Position numbers and translations under genes: made by a program. Positions 15,870 to 24,843 of a stretch of DNA of 64,000 bases are shown here, piece after piece. Source of the DNA: Streptomyces sp. RKAG293 (lineage in GTDB: Bacteria > Actinomycetota > Actinomycetes > Streptomycetales > Streptomycetaceae). The notes beneath the pieces are model-generated. The model was not told where the DNA came from. It did not search any database and worked only from the letters and a program-made list of their open reading frames with translations. The DNA lies in NCBI RefSeq assembly GCF_023701745.1, contig NZ_JAJOZB010000001.1, forward strand, positions 4,470,501 through 4,534,500, read 5' to 3'. Every line of letters begins with the position of its first letter. Position 1 is the first letter of the stretch.

Positions 15870-18374
15870 ATGGCTACAACCACACCGACCGGTGTGCGGG
15901 AGGCGGAAGCCCACGGTGGGTCCGCGGCCCCCATGTCGCACCGGCAGATCATGGAGGCGCTGTCCGGGCTGTTGCTCGGCCTGTTCGTGGCGATCCTGTC
16001 GTCCACGATCGTCTCCAACGCCCTGCCCACCATCCTCGCGGACATCGGCGGCGGGCAGAGCGCGTACACCTGGGTGGTCACCGCCGCCCTGCTCGCGGTC
16101 ACCGCCACCACCCCGCTCTGGGGCAAGATGTCCGACCTGGTCAGCAAGAAGCTGCTGATCCAGATAGCCCTGGTCATCTACGTACTCGGCTCGATCATCG
16201 CCGGGTTCTCCACCAATCCCGGCATGCTGATCGCCTGCCGGGTGCTCCAGGGAGTGGGCGCCGGCGGTCTGTCGGCCCTCACCCAGGTGATCATGGCGGC
16301 GATGATCTCCCCGCGGGAGCGCGGCCGTTACAGCGGCTACCTCGGCGCGGTCTTCGCCGTCGCGACCGTCGGCGGCCCGCTGGTCGGCGGCGTCATCGTC
16401 GACACCGACTGGCTCGGCTGGCGCTGGTGCTTCTACGTCGGCGTACCGTTCGCGATCATCGCGCTCATCGTGCTGCAGAAGACGCTGCACCTGCCGGTGG
16501 TCAAGCGGAAGGTCAAGATCGACTGGTCCGGAGCGTTCTTCATCTCCGCGGCCGTCAGCCTGCTGATGATCTGGGTCTCGCTCGGCGGCACCAACTACCC
16601 CTGGATGTCCTGGCAGACCTATGTGATGGTGCCCGGCGCCATCCTGCTCGGCCTGGTCTTCCTGTTCGTCGAGTCCAGGGCCTCCGAGCCGATCATTCCG
16701 CTGCGGCTGTTCCGCAACAAGACGATCACCCTCACCTCGCTCGCCAGCCTCTTCGTCGGCGTCGCGATGTTCGCCGGCACCGTCTTCCTCAGCCAGTACT
16801 TCCAGCTGGCGCGCGGCAAGACCCCGACCATGTCCGGCGTGATGACCATCCCGCTCATCGCGGGCCTGTTCATCTCCTCGACCGTCTCGGGCCAGATCAT
16901 CACCAGGACCGGCCGCTGGAAGGGCTTCCTGGTCGGCGGCGGGGTCTTCCTGACCGCGGGCGCCGCGACGCTGGGCCTGCTGCGCTACGACACCCCGTAC
17001 TGGCAGGTCGCGATCTACATGGCGCTGCTGGGTCTCGGCATCGGCATGATGATGCAGAACCTGGTGCTCGCCGTGCAGAACCAGGTCACCCCGGCGGACC
17101 TCGGCGCGGCCAGCTCGCTCGTCACGTTCTTCCGCTCGCTCGGTGGCGCGGTCGGCGTCTCGGCGCTCGGCGCCGTCCTCGGCAGCCGCGTCACGAGCCT
17201 GGTGTCCGACGGCCTGGCGGCGCTCGGCATCAAGGGCGGCGACGGCGGCGGCATCCCGGACGTCGCCAAGCTCCCGGCCCCGGTCAAGGGCGTCGTGGAG
17301 AGCGCGTACGGGCGGGGCATCGGCGATGTCTTCCTCTACGCGGCACCCTTCGCACTCATCGCCCTGCTGCTGGTGATCTTCGTCAAGGAGGTCGCGCTCA
17401 AGACCAACAGCGGTCTGCAGCAGGTCGCGGGAGCGGAAGCGGCTGCCGCCGCCGGTGGAAGTGCCGGTGGCGCCGAGGTGACCATGCCCGCGACCTCCTT
17501 CACCAAGGAGGTGGCCGCCATGACACCGGTGGCGATACTCGACGACCGGCCGGTGGCGGAGTCCGGCACGGGGTCCGGGGCCGGGTTCGGGGCTGGGTTC
17601 GGCGACGGCGGCACGCCCGTGCACGGCATCGTCAGGATCACCGACGGCTCGGCCATCAACCACGCCAAGGTCACGCTGATCTCGCTCCAGGGACAGCAGT
17701 TGGGCAGGTCCGTCACCGGCTCCGACGGCCGCTATCTCCTCGAAGCGCCCGGCGCCGGCTCGTACGTCCTGATCGCGGCGGCCGACGGCCACCAGCCGCA
17801 GGCGTCGACCGTGCTGGTCGGCGACGCGCCCCTGTCGTTCGACGTGGTGCTCAGCGGCGCCGGCGGGCTCGCCGGGACCGTGCTGGGCGCGATCGACAAC
17901 CTGCCGGTCGTCGAGGCGATGGTCGTCGTGACCGATGTGCGCGGTGAGGTGCTGGCCACCGGGAAGACCGGTGACGGCGGCGGGTTCGCCTTCGGCGAGC
18001 TGCCCGCGGGCGACTTCACCGTCGCCGTGAACGCCCCCGGCTTCCGGCCGGCCGCGCTGCCCGTCGAGGTCGGCGGCACCGGCGCCACCCGCGTCGAGGT
18101 CGTGCTCCAACCCGGCGCGCAGGTGCGCGGCGTCGTACGGGCGGGCGCCGACCGGCGGCCGCTGCCGGACGCCAAGGTCGTCCTGGTCGACGCGGCCGGG
18201 AACGTGGCCGGTACGACGACCACCGGCGCGGACGGCGCGTACGCGTTCACCGACCTCGACGCGGGCGAGTACTCACTCGTCGCGAGCGGTTACCCGCCGC
18301 TGGCCACCGCGTTGAGCGTGCAGGGGCGCGGCGCCGAGGAGTTCGACGTCGAGCTCAACCACCCCGAGGGGTAA
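15870..18374 (+). CDS. DHA2-type MFS transporter fused to three carboxypeptidase-regulatory-like domains
   Basis: 834 residues. Residues about 28-520 are a 14-helix EmrB/QacA-type drug:H+ antiporter, with VLQGVGAGGLSALTQVIMAA and the motif A-like GKMSDLVSKK. After a linker (515-580), three Ig-like CarboxypepD_reg repeats follow at about 585-660, 665-745 and 750-825. Each has the GxV..DG.Y.L..L..G.Y pattern (GSDGRYLLEAPGAGSYVL, GDGGGFAFGELPAGDFTV, GADGAYAFTDLDAGEYSL). Whether the tail is cytosolic or outside is not clear; with 14 helices it would be cytosolic. The next gene carries the same domain, suggesting a functional link. Confidence 0.85.
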   Translation: MATTTPTGVREAEAHGGSAAPMSHRQIMEALSGLLLGLFVAILSSTIVSNALPTILADIGGGQSAYTWVVTAALLAVTATTPLWGKMSDLVSKKLLIQIALVIYVLGSIIAGFSTNPGMLIACRVLQGVGAGGLSALTQVIMAAMISPRERGRYSGYLGAVFAVATVGGPLVGGVIVDTDWLGWRWCFYVGVPFAIIALIVLQKTLHLPVVKRKVKIDWSGAFFISAAVSLLMIWVSLGGTNYPWMSWQTYVMVPGAILLGLVFLFVESRASEPIIPLRLFRNKTITLTSLASLFVGVAMFAGTVFLSQYFQLARGKTPTMSGVMTIPLIAGLFISSTVSGQIITRTGRWKGFLVGGGVFLTAGAATLGLLRYDTPYWQVAIYMALLGLGIGMMMQNLVLAVQNQVTPADLGAASSLVTFFRSLGGAVGVSALGAVLGSRVTSLVSDGLAALGIKGGDGGGIPDVAKLPAPVKGVVESAYGRGIGDVFLYAAPFALIALLLVIFVKEVALKTNSGLQQVAGAEAAAAAGGSAGGAEVTMPATSFTKEVAAMTPVAILDDRPVAESGTGSGAGFGAGFGDGGTPVHGIVRITDGSAINHAKVTLISLQGQQLGRSVTGSDGRYLLEAPGAGSYVLIAAADGHQPQASTVLVGDAPLSFDVVLSGAGGLAGTVLGAIDNLPVVEAMVVVTDVRGEVLATGKTGDGGGFAFGELPAGDFTVAVNAPGFRPAALPVEVGGTGATRVEVVLQPGAQVRGVVRAGADRRPLPDAKVVLVDAAGNVAGTTTTGADGAYAFTDLDAGEYSLVASGYPPLATALSVQGRGAEEFDVELNHPEG

Positions 18375-18691
18375 CGGGAACGGCCCCCGGCCCCCGGACT
18401 GCGGACTTCGGACTTCGGACTGCGGACTTCGGGGGGACAGGCTTCCGGACGGTCGGCCCGCGTGCCTTGCGGAGAGGTGCGGGCCGGTCCGGAGGGATCG
18501 GGATCCGAGCGACGGCCGGAGCAGGGGACGGCCGAGGCCGTCGCACCGGATCCCTTCGCCGGGCGGGCTCCGTCGAACGGGCCCGCCCGGCGATCGACAG
18601 CAGCGCGGCACCACCGCAGCACCGCACCAGAGCACCAGAGCACCACGGCCGGGCCTACGGGACACCGGCACGTCACGGGAGGCGAACCTCG
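18375..18691 (+). other. Non-coding gap with short tandem repeats
   Basis: 317 bases separate the transporter and YceI genes. Positions about 18396-18430 hold alternating CGGACTTC and CGGACTG units. Positions about 18605-18645 hold CACCGCA/CACCAGAG units. No convincing gene or U-tailed terminator is seen, so read-through into the YceI gene is possible. Confidence 0.6.
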
Positions 18692-19519
18692 ATGAGCAGC
18701 CATGGCCTGCGGGCCCGCGTACGCACCAGGGACGGCTGGGCCGTCTCGCACGCGGTGCTGACCGTCACCGATATGACGGGCAGTCAAGTCGACCGCCAGG
18801 AGGCCGATTCCGACGGCGTCGTCCGTACCGGACCGCTGCCCGCCGGCTCGTACACCGCCATCGTGACCGCCATCGGCTATCTGCCGGCCGCCTCGACCGC
18901 GATCGTCACCGCGTCGGGTTCCGCCGACGCGGGCACCGTGACGCTCTCCCGCGCGGGCGGCGTGGAACTGCCGCCGCCCGGCACCTGGACCATCGACCCG
19001 GCGCACTCCTCGGTCACCGCGACCGCCCAGCACCTCGGGATCTCCAGCGTGCAGGGCCGGTTCACCGTGTTCGGCGGGCGGATCGAGATCGACGGGCGGA
19101 CCGCCGCGTCATCGGTCGACGCCGTCATCGAGGCCGCGTCGATCGACACCGGCAACGCCCTGCGGGACGCGCATCTGCGCTCGCCCGACTTCCTCGACGC
19201 CGAGGTCCACCCCAAGATCACCTACCGCAGTACGGGCGGCCTGGCGCCGGCCGGCGAGGACCGCTGGACCGTGCAGGGCGAGCTGACCCTGCACGGTGTG
19301 ACGCGACCCGTCGACCTCGACCTCGCGTACCTCGGCACCGGCCCCGACCCGTGGGGCGGGGTGCGCACCGCCTTCCGCGCCACCACCGAGCTGCGCCGCG
19401 CCGACTTCGCGATGAACTACAACCAGGTCGTCCAGGCCGGAATCGCGGCCATCGGCACCACGCTCAAGGTCGAACTCGCCATCCAGGCCGTGCGCGGCAC
19501 CGAACTGCCCGGGGCGTAG
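18692..19519 (+). CDS. YceI-family lipocalin-like protein with N-terminal carboxypeptidase-regulatory domain
   Basis: 275 residues from ATG with GGGAGG upstream. Residues about 3-90 form one CarboxypepD_reg-like domain (AVLTVTDMTGSQVDRQ, LPAGSYTAIVTAIGY). Residues about 98-270 form a YceI domain: GTWTIDPAHSSVTATAQHLG, GNALRDAHLRSPDFLDAEVH and GELTLHGVTRPVDLDL. Known: YceI proteins bind isoprenoid or amphiphilic lipids in a lipocalin-like barrel. No signal peptide is visible. The shared N-terminal domain with the upstream transporter suggests joint handling of a hydrophobic substrate, which is inference. Confidence 0.85.
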   Translation: MSSHGLRARVRTRDGWAVSHAVLTVTDMTGSQVDRQEADSDGVVRTGPLPAGSYTAIVTAIGYLPAASTAIVTASGSADAGTVTLSRAGGVELPPPGTWTIDPAHSSVTATAQHLGISSVQGRFTVFGGRIEIDGRTAASSVDAVIEAASIDTGNALRDAHLRSPDFLDAEVHPKITYRSTGGLAPAGEDRWTVQGELTLHGVTRPVDLDLAYLGTGPDPWGGVRTAFRATTELRRADFAMNYNQVVQAGIAAIGTTLKVELAIQAVRGTELPGA

Positions 19520-19544
19520 CGCGAGAGCCAGGGTGCCGGGGGCG

Positions 19545-20009
19545 CTACGCCAGCCGGGCCGGGAATCCGCCGGTCGCGATCGGGCCCCAGCGCTCCGGCG
19601 TGATGCGGATCAGCGACTTGCCCTGCTTGATCATCGCTGCGCGGTACTCGTCCCAGTCCGGGTGTTCACCCGAGATGGTGCGGAAGTACTCGACGAGCGG
19701 CTCGACGGAGTCCGGCGGATCGATGACCTCGGCCGAGCCGTCGATCTGCACCCAGGGCCCGCTCCAGTCGTCGGAGAGGACGATGACGCTGGCACGCGGA
19801 TCCCGCCGGGCGTTCCTGGTCTTGGCGCGCTCCGGGTAGGTGGACACGACGATCCGCCCGGAGTCGTCGACACCGCAGGTCAGCGGCGAACCCTGGGGCC
19901 GGCCGTCCGCGCGGGTGGTGAGCAGGATCGCGCGGTGGCGTGGGCGGACGAACTCCAGCAGCTCGTCGAGGGACGCCTTGGTGTTGGTGGCAATCGTTTT
20001 GGGAGCCAT
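19545..20009 (-). CDS. PPOX-class F420-dependent oxidoreductase
   Basis: 154 residues with a split-barrel flavin/F420-binding fold: RHRAILLTTRADGRPQGSPLTCGVD, VVSTYPERAKTRNARRDPRASV and WVQIDGSAEVID. Known: this class uses coenzyme F420 (some use FMN) to reduce varied substrates in actinobacteria. It converges on the YceI gene with 25 bases between stops and no obvious hairpin. Confidence 0.85.
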   Translation of the reverse strand: MAPKTIATNTKASLDELLEFVRPRHRAILLTTRADGRPQGSPLTCGVDDSGRIVVSTYPERAKTRNARRDPRASVIVLSDDWSGPWVQIDGSAEVIDPPDSVEPLVEYFRTISGEHPDWDEYRAAMIKQGKSLIRITPERWGPIATGGFPARLA

Positions 20010-20085
20010 GGCGAAACCCTAGCGGCGCGGCTCCCTGCTGGGCCGGTGCGCACGCCGGTCCCCGGGGCCCCAGTCCCTCAGGTCG

Positions 20086-20844
20086 TCACGTCCGCAGGTG
20101 CCGGTCGCGCATCGTCTCGATACCGGCGATCACGCACTCCAGCCCGAAGGTGAAATCGCGCTCCCGCTGCTGGGCGACGGACACGGCCGCAGAGCGGTGT
20201 TTGAGCAGGTCGAGCGACTGCTCGAAGCCGGGACGGTTCTCGACGGTGCCGGCCCAGTCGGCGTAGAACGCGTCCTCGTCCTGGCCGCTGGCCCGGAACC
20301 GTTCGCCCCACCGGCCCTCGACGGTGCCGTAGCCGTAGACGAACTGGAAGAGGCAGCCGAGGGCGCCGGTCATCTGCTCGGCCGCCAGGCCGGAACGGGC
20401 CATGGCGCGCATCGAGAGGTTCGCGAAGTCCATCGCGAACGGGCCGATGTTGAGGTATTCGCCGATCAGGTGCGCCGTCCAGGAATGCGCCACCAGCATC
20501 GCCCGGTAGCCGACGGCGAGTTGGCGCACCTCGTCGCGCCAGTCGGCGTCCGGCTCCTCGGCCGGCAGCGCGATCTCGCCGTGCACCGCGTCCAGGACGC
20601 GCTCCAGCAGATCGTCCTTGCTGTCGACGTACCAGTAGACGGACATCGCGGTCACACCCAGCTCGGCGGCGAGCTTGCGCATCGAGAACTTGGCGAGACC
20701 GTCGGTGTCGAGCAGCCGGACGGCGGTCGCGACGATCCTGTCGCGGTCCAGTCCGGCCGGCTGCTCGCTGCGGCGCTTGCCCGCGGGGCGTTCGTGCAGC
20801 CACACGCTGGCCCCGGGCGTGGTCGCACGGCTGTCCTCGGCCAT
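20086..20844 (-). CDS. TetR/AcrR-family regulator
   Basis: 252 residues. The N-terminal HTH at about 35-80 reads IVATAVRLLDTDGLAKFSMRKLAAELGVTAMSVYWYVDSK. A TetR_C-type ligand-binding domain follows. It sits 61 bases downstream of the MFS gene in the same direction, so both probably form one operon that this protein represses through the palindromes at 22393-22448. Confidence 0.9.
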   Translation of the reverse strand: MAEDSRATTPGASVWLHERPAGKRRSEQPAGLDRDRIVATAVRLLDTDGLAKFSMRKLAAELGVTAMSVYWYVDSKDDLLERVLDAVHGEIALPAEEPDADWRDEVRQLAVGYRAMLVAHSWTAHLIGEYLNIGPFAMDFANLSMRAMARSGLAAEQMTGALGCLFQFVYGYGTVEGRWGERFRASGQDEDAFYADWAGTVENRPGFEQSLDLLKHRSAAVSVAQQRERDFTFGLECVIAGIETMRDRHLRT

Positions 20845-20905
20845 GGCGGGCGGTTCCCTTCGGGTGTTCCGGGTCGTCGGGCCTGAGGGCTGCCCGCCCC
20901 CGATG

Positions 20906-22381
20906 CTATGCCGCTTCCGAACGCTCGGCCCTGCGCAGCAGGAGTGCCGCGAGGAGGCCGCCGAACAGTACGGCGACGGCGCCGATCAGCTGGCTGGCTT
21001 CGAGGCCGGCGGAGAAGTCGTCCACCAGCCGGGTGCGCTCCGCGGCCGTACCGGCGCCGGCCAGGGCGGCCGGCAGCGAGCCCGCCGCGAAGGAGGAGGC
21101 CAGGACGGCACCGAGAACGGCGACACCGAGTCCGTTGCCGAATTCGGTGAGCGTTCCGTTGACGCCCGCGCCGATGCCGGCCCGCTCCACCGGGATGGCG
21201 CTCATGACCGCGTTGGCCATGGCGGGCATCGCGAAGGCGATACCGGCGCCCATCAGGACCAGGCCCGCGCACATCCCCGGATAGCCGTGGCCGCCGAGCA
21301 GGGCCACGACGGCCAGGCCGGTGGCGAGCATCGTCATCCCGGCGAGGATGGCGACCGGGGTGCCGGCCTTCGCCAGCAGCCGGGCGCCGACGCCCGCGAG
21401 GTTCAGCACGACGATGCTCAGCGCGAGCGGCGCGGTGCGCAGCCCCGCCTCCAACGGCGTGTGGCCGAGCACGAACTGCAGCTGCTGGGTGAGCAGGAAG
21501 AGCGAGCCCGCCATGCCGAACGAGACGAGGATGCCGCCCGCGACGGCGCCCACGAAGCGGCGGTCGCGGAAGAACGTCATGTCGAGCATGGGGTGCGGGG
21601 TGTGCAGCTCCCAGCGGACGAACGCGGCGAGCCCGGCGCAGCCGGCGACGGCCGGGAGCAGGACGTCGGCCGAGGTCCAGCCGTGCCCGGGGCCGGAGAT
21701 GATCGCGTAGACGATGCCGGTCATGCCCACCATGGAGAGCAGCGCGCCGGGGAGGTCGGGGCGGTCGCCCGACGGGTTCTTCGACTCCGGGACGAGCCGT
21801 GCGACGGCGGCGAGGCCGAGCAGCGCGACGGGGATGTTGACCAGGAAGATCGCCCCCCACCAGAAGTGATCGAGGATCACCCCGCCGATGAGCGGTCCCG
21901 CGACGAAGCCGAGCGAACTGATCGCGCCCCACAGGCCGATCGCCTTCGGTCGTTCCTCGTCGTCGAATATCTGGACGACGACGGCGAGGGTGGTGGTCAT
22001 CAGCAGTGCGCCGCCGATGCCCATGCCCGCACGGGCCGCGATGAGTTGCCCGGCGGAGTGCGCGAAGGCGGCGCTGCACGAGCCGGCGCCGAAGAGGGCG
22101 AGGCCGACGAGCAGCATCCGCTTGCGGCCGTAGCGGTCGGCGGCGCTGCCCGCGGTGAGCAGCAGGCCGGACTGGACGAGCGCGTAGGCGTTGATCATCC
22201 ACTGGATGTCGGAGGTGGTCGCGCCCAACTCGGTGCCGAGGGAGGGGATCGCGACGTTCAGGACCGTGTTGTCGAGCAGCACGGTGAGCTGGGCGAGGCA
22301 GATGACGCCGAGGATCAGCCAGCGCTGGGGGTGGCGTTCCGTGGCTGCTCGCGGGGTGGCGGTGGTTGCCGTGGCTGGCAA
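20906..22381 (-). CDS. DHA2-type MFS efflux transporter
   Basis: 491 residues from TTG with AAGGAG five bases upstream. The longer frame to 22450 would run through the operator palindromes and is rejected. It has about 14 transmembrane helices. Typical segments are LLDNTVLNVAIPSL (motif D1-like), GSAADRYGRKRMLLVG (motif A) and AGPLIGGVILDHFWWGAIF (motif C). Inner-membrane proton-driven export of a toxic or drug-like compound is inferred from the family and the TetR partner. Confidence 0.9.
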   Translation of the reverse strand: MPATATTATPRAATERHPQRWLILGVICLAQLTVLLDNTVLNVAIPSLGTELGATTSDIQWMINAYALVQSGLLLTAGSAADRYGRKRMLLVGLALFGAGSCSAAFAHSAGQLIAARAGMGIGGALLMTTTLAVVVQIFDDEERPKAIGLWGAISSLGFVAGPLIGGVILDHFWWGAIFLVNIPVALLGLAAVARLVPESKNPSGDRPDLPGALLSMVGMTGIVYAIISGPGHGWTSADVLLPAVAGCAGLAAFVRWELHTPHPMLDMTFFRDRRFVGAVAGGILVSFGMAGSLFLLTQQLQFVLGHTPLEAGLRTAPLALSIVVLNLAGVGARLLAKAGTPVAILAGMTMLATGLAVVALLGGHGYPGMCAGLVLMGAGIAFAMPAMANAVMSAIPVERAGIGAGVNGTLTEFGNGLGVAVLGAVLASSFAAGSLPAALAGAGTAAERTRLVDDFSAGLEASQLIGAVAVLFGGLLAALLLRRAERSEAA

Positions 22382-22392
22382 GCGGACTCCTT

Positions 22393-22448
22393 GTACGGCG
22401 TACGGGACGATGCGTCGTACACCGTACAGCTTCTCCTGTACGCCGTAC
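22393..22448. promoter_or_regulatory. Three operator-like palindromes, GTAC-N3-GTAC, upstream of the MFS/TetR operon
   Basis: GTACGGCGTAC (22393-22403), GTACACCGTAC (22417-22427) and GTACGCCGTAC (22438-22448) repeat at 24 and 21 bases, about two helical turns. The outer pair also forms a larger inverted repeat (CTTGTACGGCGTAC / GTACGCCGTACAAG). They lie immediately before the TTG start, as expected for TetR repression. Confidence 0.65.
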
Positions 22449-22460
22449 AAGAGATTTCGC

Positions 22461-22510
22461 GGACAGGGCGGTGTCCGCAGGCCAGGAAGCCTGCGGATAC
22501 CGCCCTGTCC
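22461..22510. terminator. Long hairpin terminator after the GT39 gene
   Basis: A 22-bp stem with one mismatch (22461-22482 with 22489-22510) has core GGACAGGGCGG / CCGCCCTGTCC. It separates the leftward glycosyltransferase operon from the MFS promoter. Between it and the GT stop, 22511-22563 is a CTCTCGATCGC-like direct repeat. Confidence 0.75.
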
Positions 22511-22563
22511 CTCTCGATCGCCCTCTCGATCGCTCGCTGGATCGCTCTCTCGATGGCCCTGCG

Positions 22564-24843
22564 TCAGCTCTTCGCGGGGCTTGTCAGGTCGTAGACCGTG
22601 GTGCTGCCGACCGTCTTCGCGGTGAACGCGGAGGTGACCCAGGTGGTGATCTCCGAGGACGTGCCCTGGCCGCCCATCCCGCCGCCCATGCCGCCGGAGG
22701 AGGAGATGAAGTAGTGGATCTTCCCCTCGGCCACGTACCGCTGGAACTGCGCGAGCGTCGGCGACGGGTCGCTGCCGTTGAAGCCGCCGATGGCCATGAC
22801 CGGGTCACCGGTGGCGAGTTGGTAGCTGGCGGAGTTCTGCGAGCCGATGGCCGCCGCGACCCAGGTGTAGTCGGAGGCGTTCTGCTCCAGGAGCGTCTTC
22901 ATCGCGGAGCTGACGGTGGCGCCGCCGAGCAGCCCGCCCATCCCGCCGCCACCGCGACCGCCGGCCGTGCCGCCGTCCGCGGTACCGCCACCGGTTGTAC
23001 CGCCCCGGGGGAAGCCCTGCGCGCCCTGGCCGGGCCCGCCTTGCTGCCCCTGTTGACCCTGTTGACCCTGCTGGCCTGGCTGGCCGTTCTGGCCGCCGCC
23101 CGGAACCGTCGGCGTCTGCTGGCCGCCGCCAGGCAGTCCCTGGCCGTTCTGGCCCGCCTGCCCCGGCATGCCGCCGGGACCGCCGCCGCGCATGCCGCCG
23201 GGACCGCCCCTGCCGCCCTGGACTGCGGGGCCCGCCGTCACGATCGAGCCGCTGTGTCCGGTGTCGACGGTGTTCAGGGTGTACGCGAACGGTGCCGCGA
23301 GCGCCGCCGCGATACCGAGACCCGCCACGGCGGCCGCGAACCGCCGGCCGAGCCGTACGGCGAGCAGCAGTCCGGCCGCCGCGAGCAGGCCGCCCACCAG
23401 CACCGTCCAGCGCAGCCACGGGTGCCAGTCGGTCGCCCGGCCCAACAGGACATACGCCCAGTACCCGGTGCCCGCGGACGTCGCGGCGAGCGTGGCCGCC
23501 GCCGCGAGGTGTGTGCGCTTCTCCCAGAGCAGCGTGGCGCCCATGCCGACGAGGGCGGCGATGTAGGGGGCCAGGGCGATGTTGTAGTACTGGTGGAAGA
23601 TGCCCGACATGAAGCTGAAGACCCCGAAGGTCATCAGCAGCGAGCCGCCCCAGACGAGGAACGCGGCGCGGCGGGCGTCGGTGCGCGGGGCCCGCCGGGT
23701 CAGCCACAGCCCCGCGGCGAGCAGGACGAACGCGGCCGGCAGCAGCCAGGCGATCTGACCGCCCATGTCGGCGTCGAAGAGCCGGGTGATGCCGGTGGCG
23801 CCCCACTGGCCACCGCCCTGGCCGCCGCCCGCTCCCCCGCCGCCGACGCTGCCGGTCTCGTTGCCGGTGATGCGGCCGAAGCCGTTGTAGCCGAAGGTCA
23901 GCGACAGGAAGCTGTTGTCCTGCGAGCCGCCGATGTACGGGCGGGACGAGGCCGGCCACAGCTCGACGATCGCCACCCACCAGCCGCCGGAGACGACCAG
24001 CGCGAGCCCCGCCAGGGCCAGTTGGCCGATGCGCCTGCGGAAGGCCGTCGGCGCGACGACCGCGTAGACGACCGCGAGCGGCGGAAGGATGAGGAACGCC
24101 TGCAGCGTCTTGGTCAGGAAGGCGAGGCCGAAGGCGACACCGGCCCAGACCAGCCATTTCGTCCGGGCGCCTTCGAGGGCGCGCAGCACGCAGTAGACGG
24201 CGGCCGTCATGAGGAGCGCGAGCATCGCGTCCGGGTTGTTGAAGCGGAACATCAGCGCGGCGACCGGGGTGACCGCCAGTACGGCGCCCGCGATCAGACC
24301 GGCGGCCGGGCCGAAGCGGCGGCGGACGGCGGCGTAGAGCACGCCCACCGTCACGACGCCCATCAGCGCCTCGGGGACCAGGATCGACCACGAGCTGAGG
24401 CCGAAGATCCGGACGGCGAGATCCATCGGCCAGAGCGACGCCGGGGGCTTGTCGACGGTGATCGAGTTCGCCGCGTCGGACGAGCCGAAGAAGAGCGCCT
24501 TCCAGCTCTCGCTGCCCGCCTGGACGGCGGCGGAGTAGAAGGAGTTGGCGTATCCGGACGCGCTCAGGTCCCACAGGTACAGCGCGGCGGTCACGGCCAG
24601 CAGCGCCAGGAACGCGGGACGCACCCAGCGGGCGTCCTCGGCCCGGCCCCGCCAGACACGCGCCCCGAAGCCGCGGGGGCCGGACGGAGCGACCGAAGCG
24701 ACCGGAGCGGCCGCCCGGTGCCCGCCGGGCGGCGGCGGCGCGTGCTCGGGCACCGGGGTCCGGGTCACCGGTCCTGGCAGGTCGTCGGGCGGTGGCGGCG
24801 GACCGGCCGGGAGGCCGGCCGGGGTGCTGTACGGCGCGGTCAT
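22564..24843 (-). CDS. GT39/ArnT-like membrane glycosyltransferase
   Basis: 759 residues. A Pro-rich cytosolic N-terminus (1-70) is followed by a GT-C core with SASGYANSFYSAAVQAGS, SSDAANSITVDKPPASLWPM (Asp in the first loop) and MFRFNNPDAMLALLM, and about a dozen helices. Residues about 520-620 are a Gly/Gln/Pro low-complexity loop (GQQGQQGQQGQQGG), followed by a C-terminal soluble domain (QLATGDPVMAIGGFNGSDP). Known: YkcB/ArnT-type enzymes move sugars from polyprenyl-phosphate donors. The GT2/GtrA gene overlapping by 4 bases probably makes or flips that donor. Confidence 0.85.
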   Translation of the reverse strand: MTAPYSTPAGLPAGPPPPPDDLPGPVTRTPVPEHAPPPPGGHRAAAPVASVAPSGPRGFGARVWRGRAEDARWVRPAFLALLAVTAALYLWDLSASGYANSFYSAAVQAGSESWKALFFGSSDAANSITVDKPPASLWPMDLAVRIFGLSSWSILVPEALMGVVTVGVLYAAVRRRFGPAAGLIAGAVLAVTPVAALMFRFNNPDAMLALLMTAAVYCVLRALEGARTKWLVWAGVAFGLAFLTKTLQAFLILPPLAVVYAVVAPTAFRRRIGQLALAGLALVVSGGWWVAIVELWPASSRPYIGGSQDNSFLSLTFGYNGFGRITGNETGSVGGGGAGGGQGGGQWGATGITRLFDADMGGQIAWLLPAAFVLLAAGLWLTRRAPRTDARRAAFLVWGGSLLMTFGVFSFMSGIFHQYYNIALAPYIAALVGMGATLLWEKRTHLAAAATLAATSAGTGYWAYVLLGRATDWHPWLRWTVLVGGLLAAAGLLLAVRLGRRFAAAVAGLGIAAALAAPFAYTLNTVDTGHSGSIVTAGPAVQGGRGGPGGMRGGGPGGMPGQAGQNGQGLPGGGQQTPTVPGGGQNGQPGQQGQQGQQGQQGGPGQGAQGFPRGGTTGGGTADGGTAGGRGGGGMGGLLGGATVSSAMKTLLEQNASDYTWVAAAIGSQNSASYQLATGDPVMAIGGFNGSDPSPTLAQFQRYVAEGKIHYFISSSGGMGGGMGGQGTSSEITTWVTSAFTAKTVGSTTVYDLTSPAKS

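Noticed and set aside
15492..18110. 872-codon leftward frame opposite the MFS transporter
   Set aside because: Antisense shadow of a clearly identified transporter; Asp/Gly/His-rich without domains.
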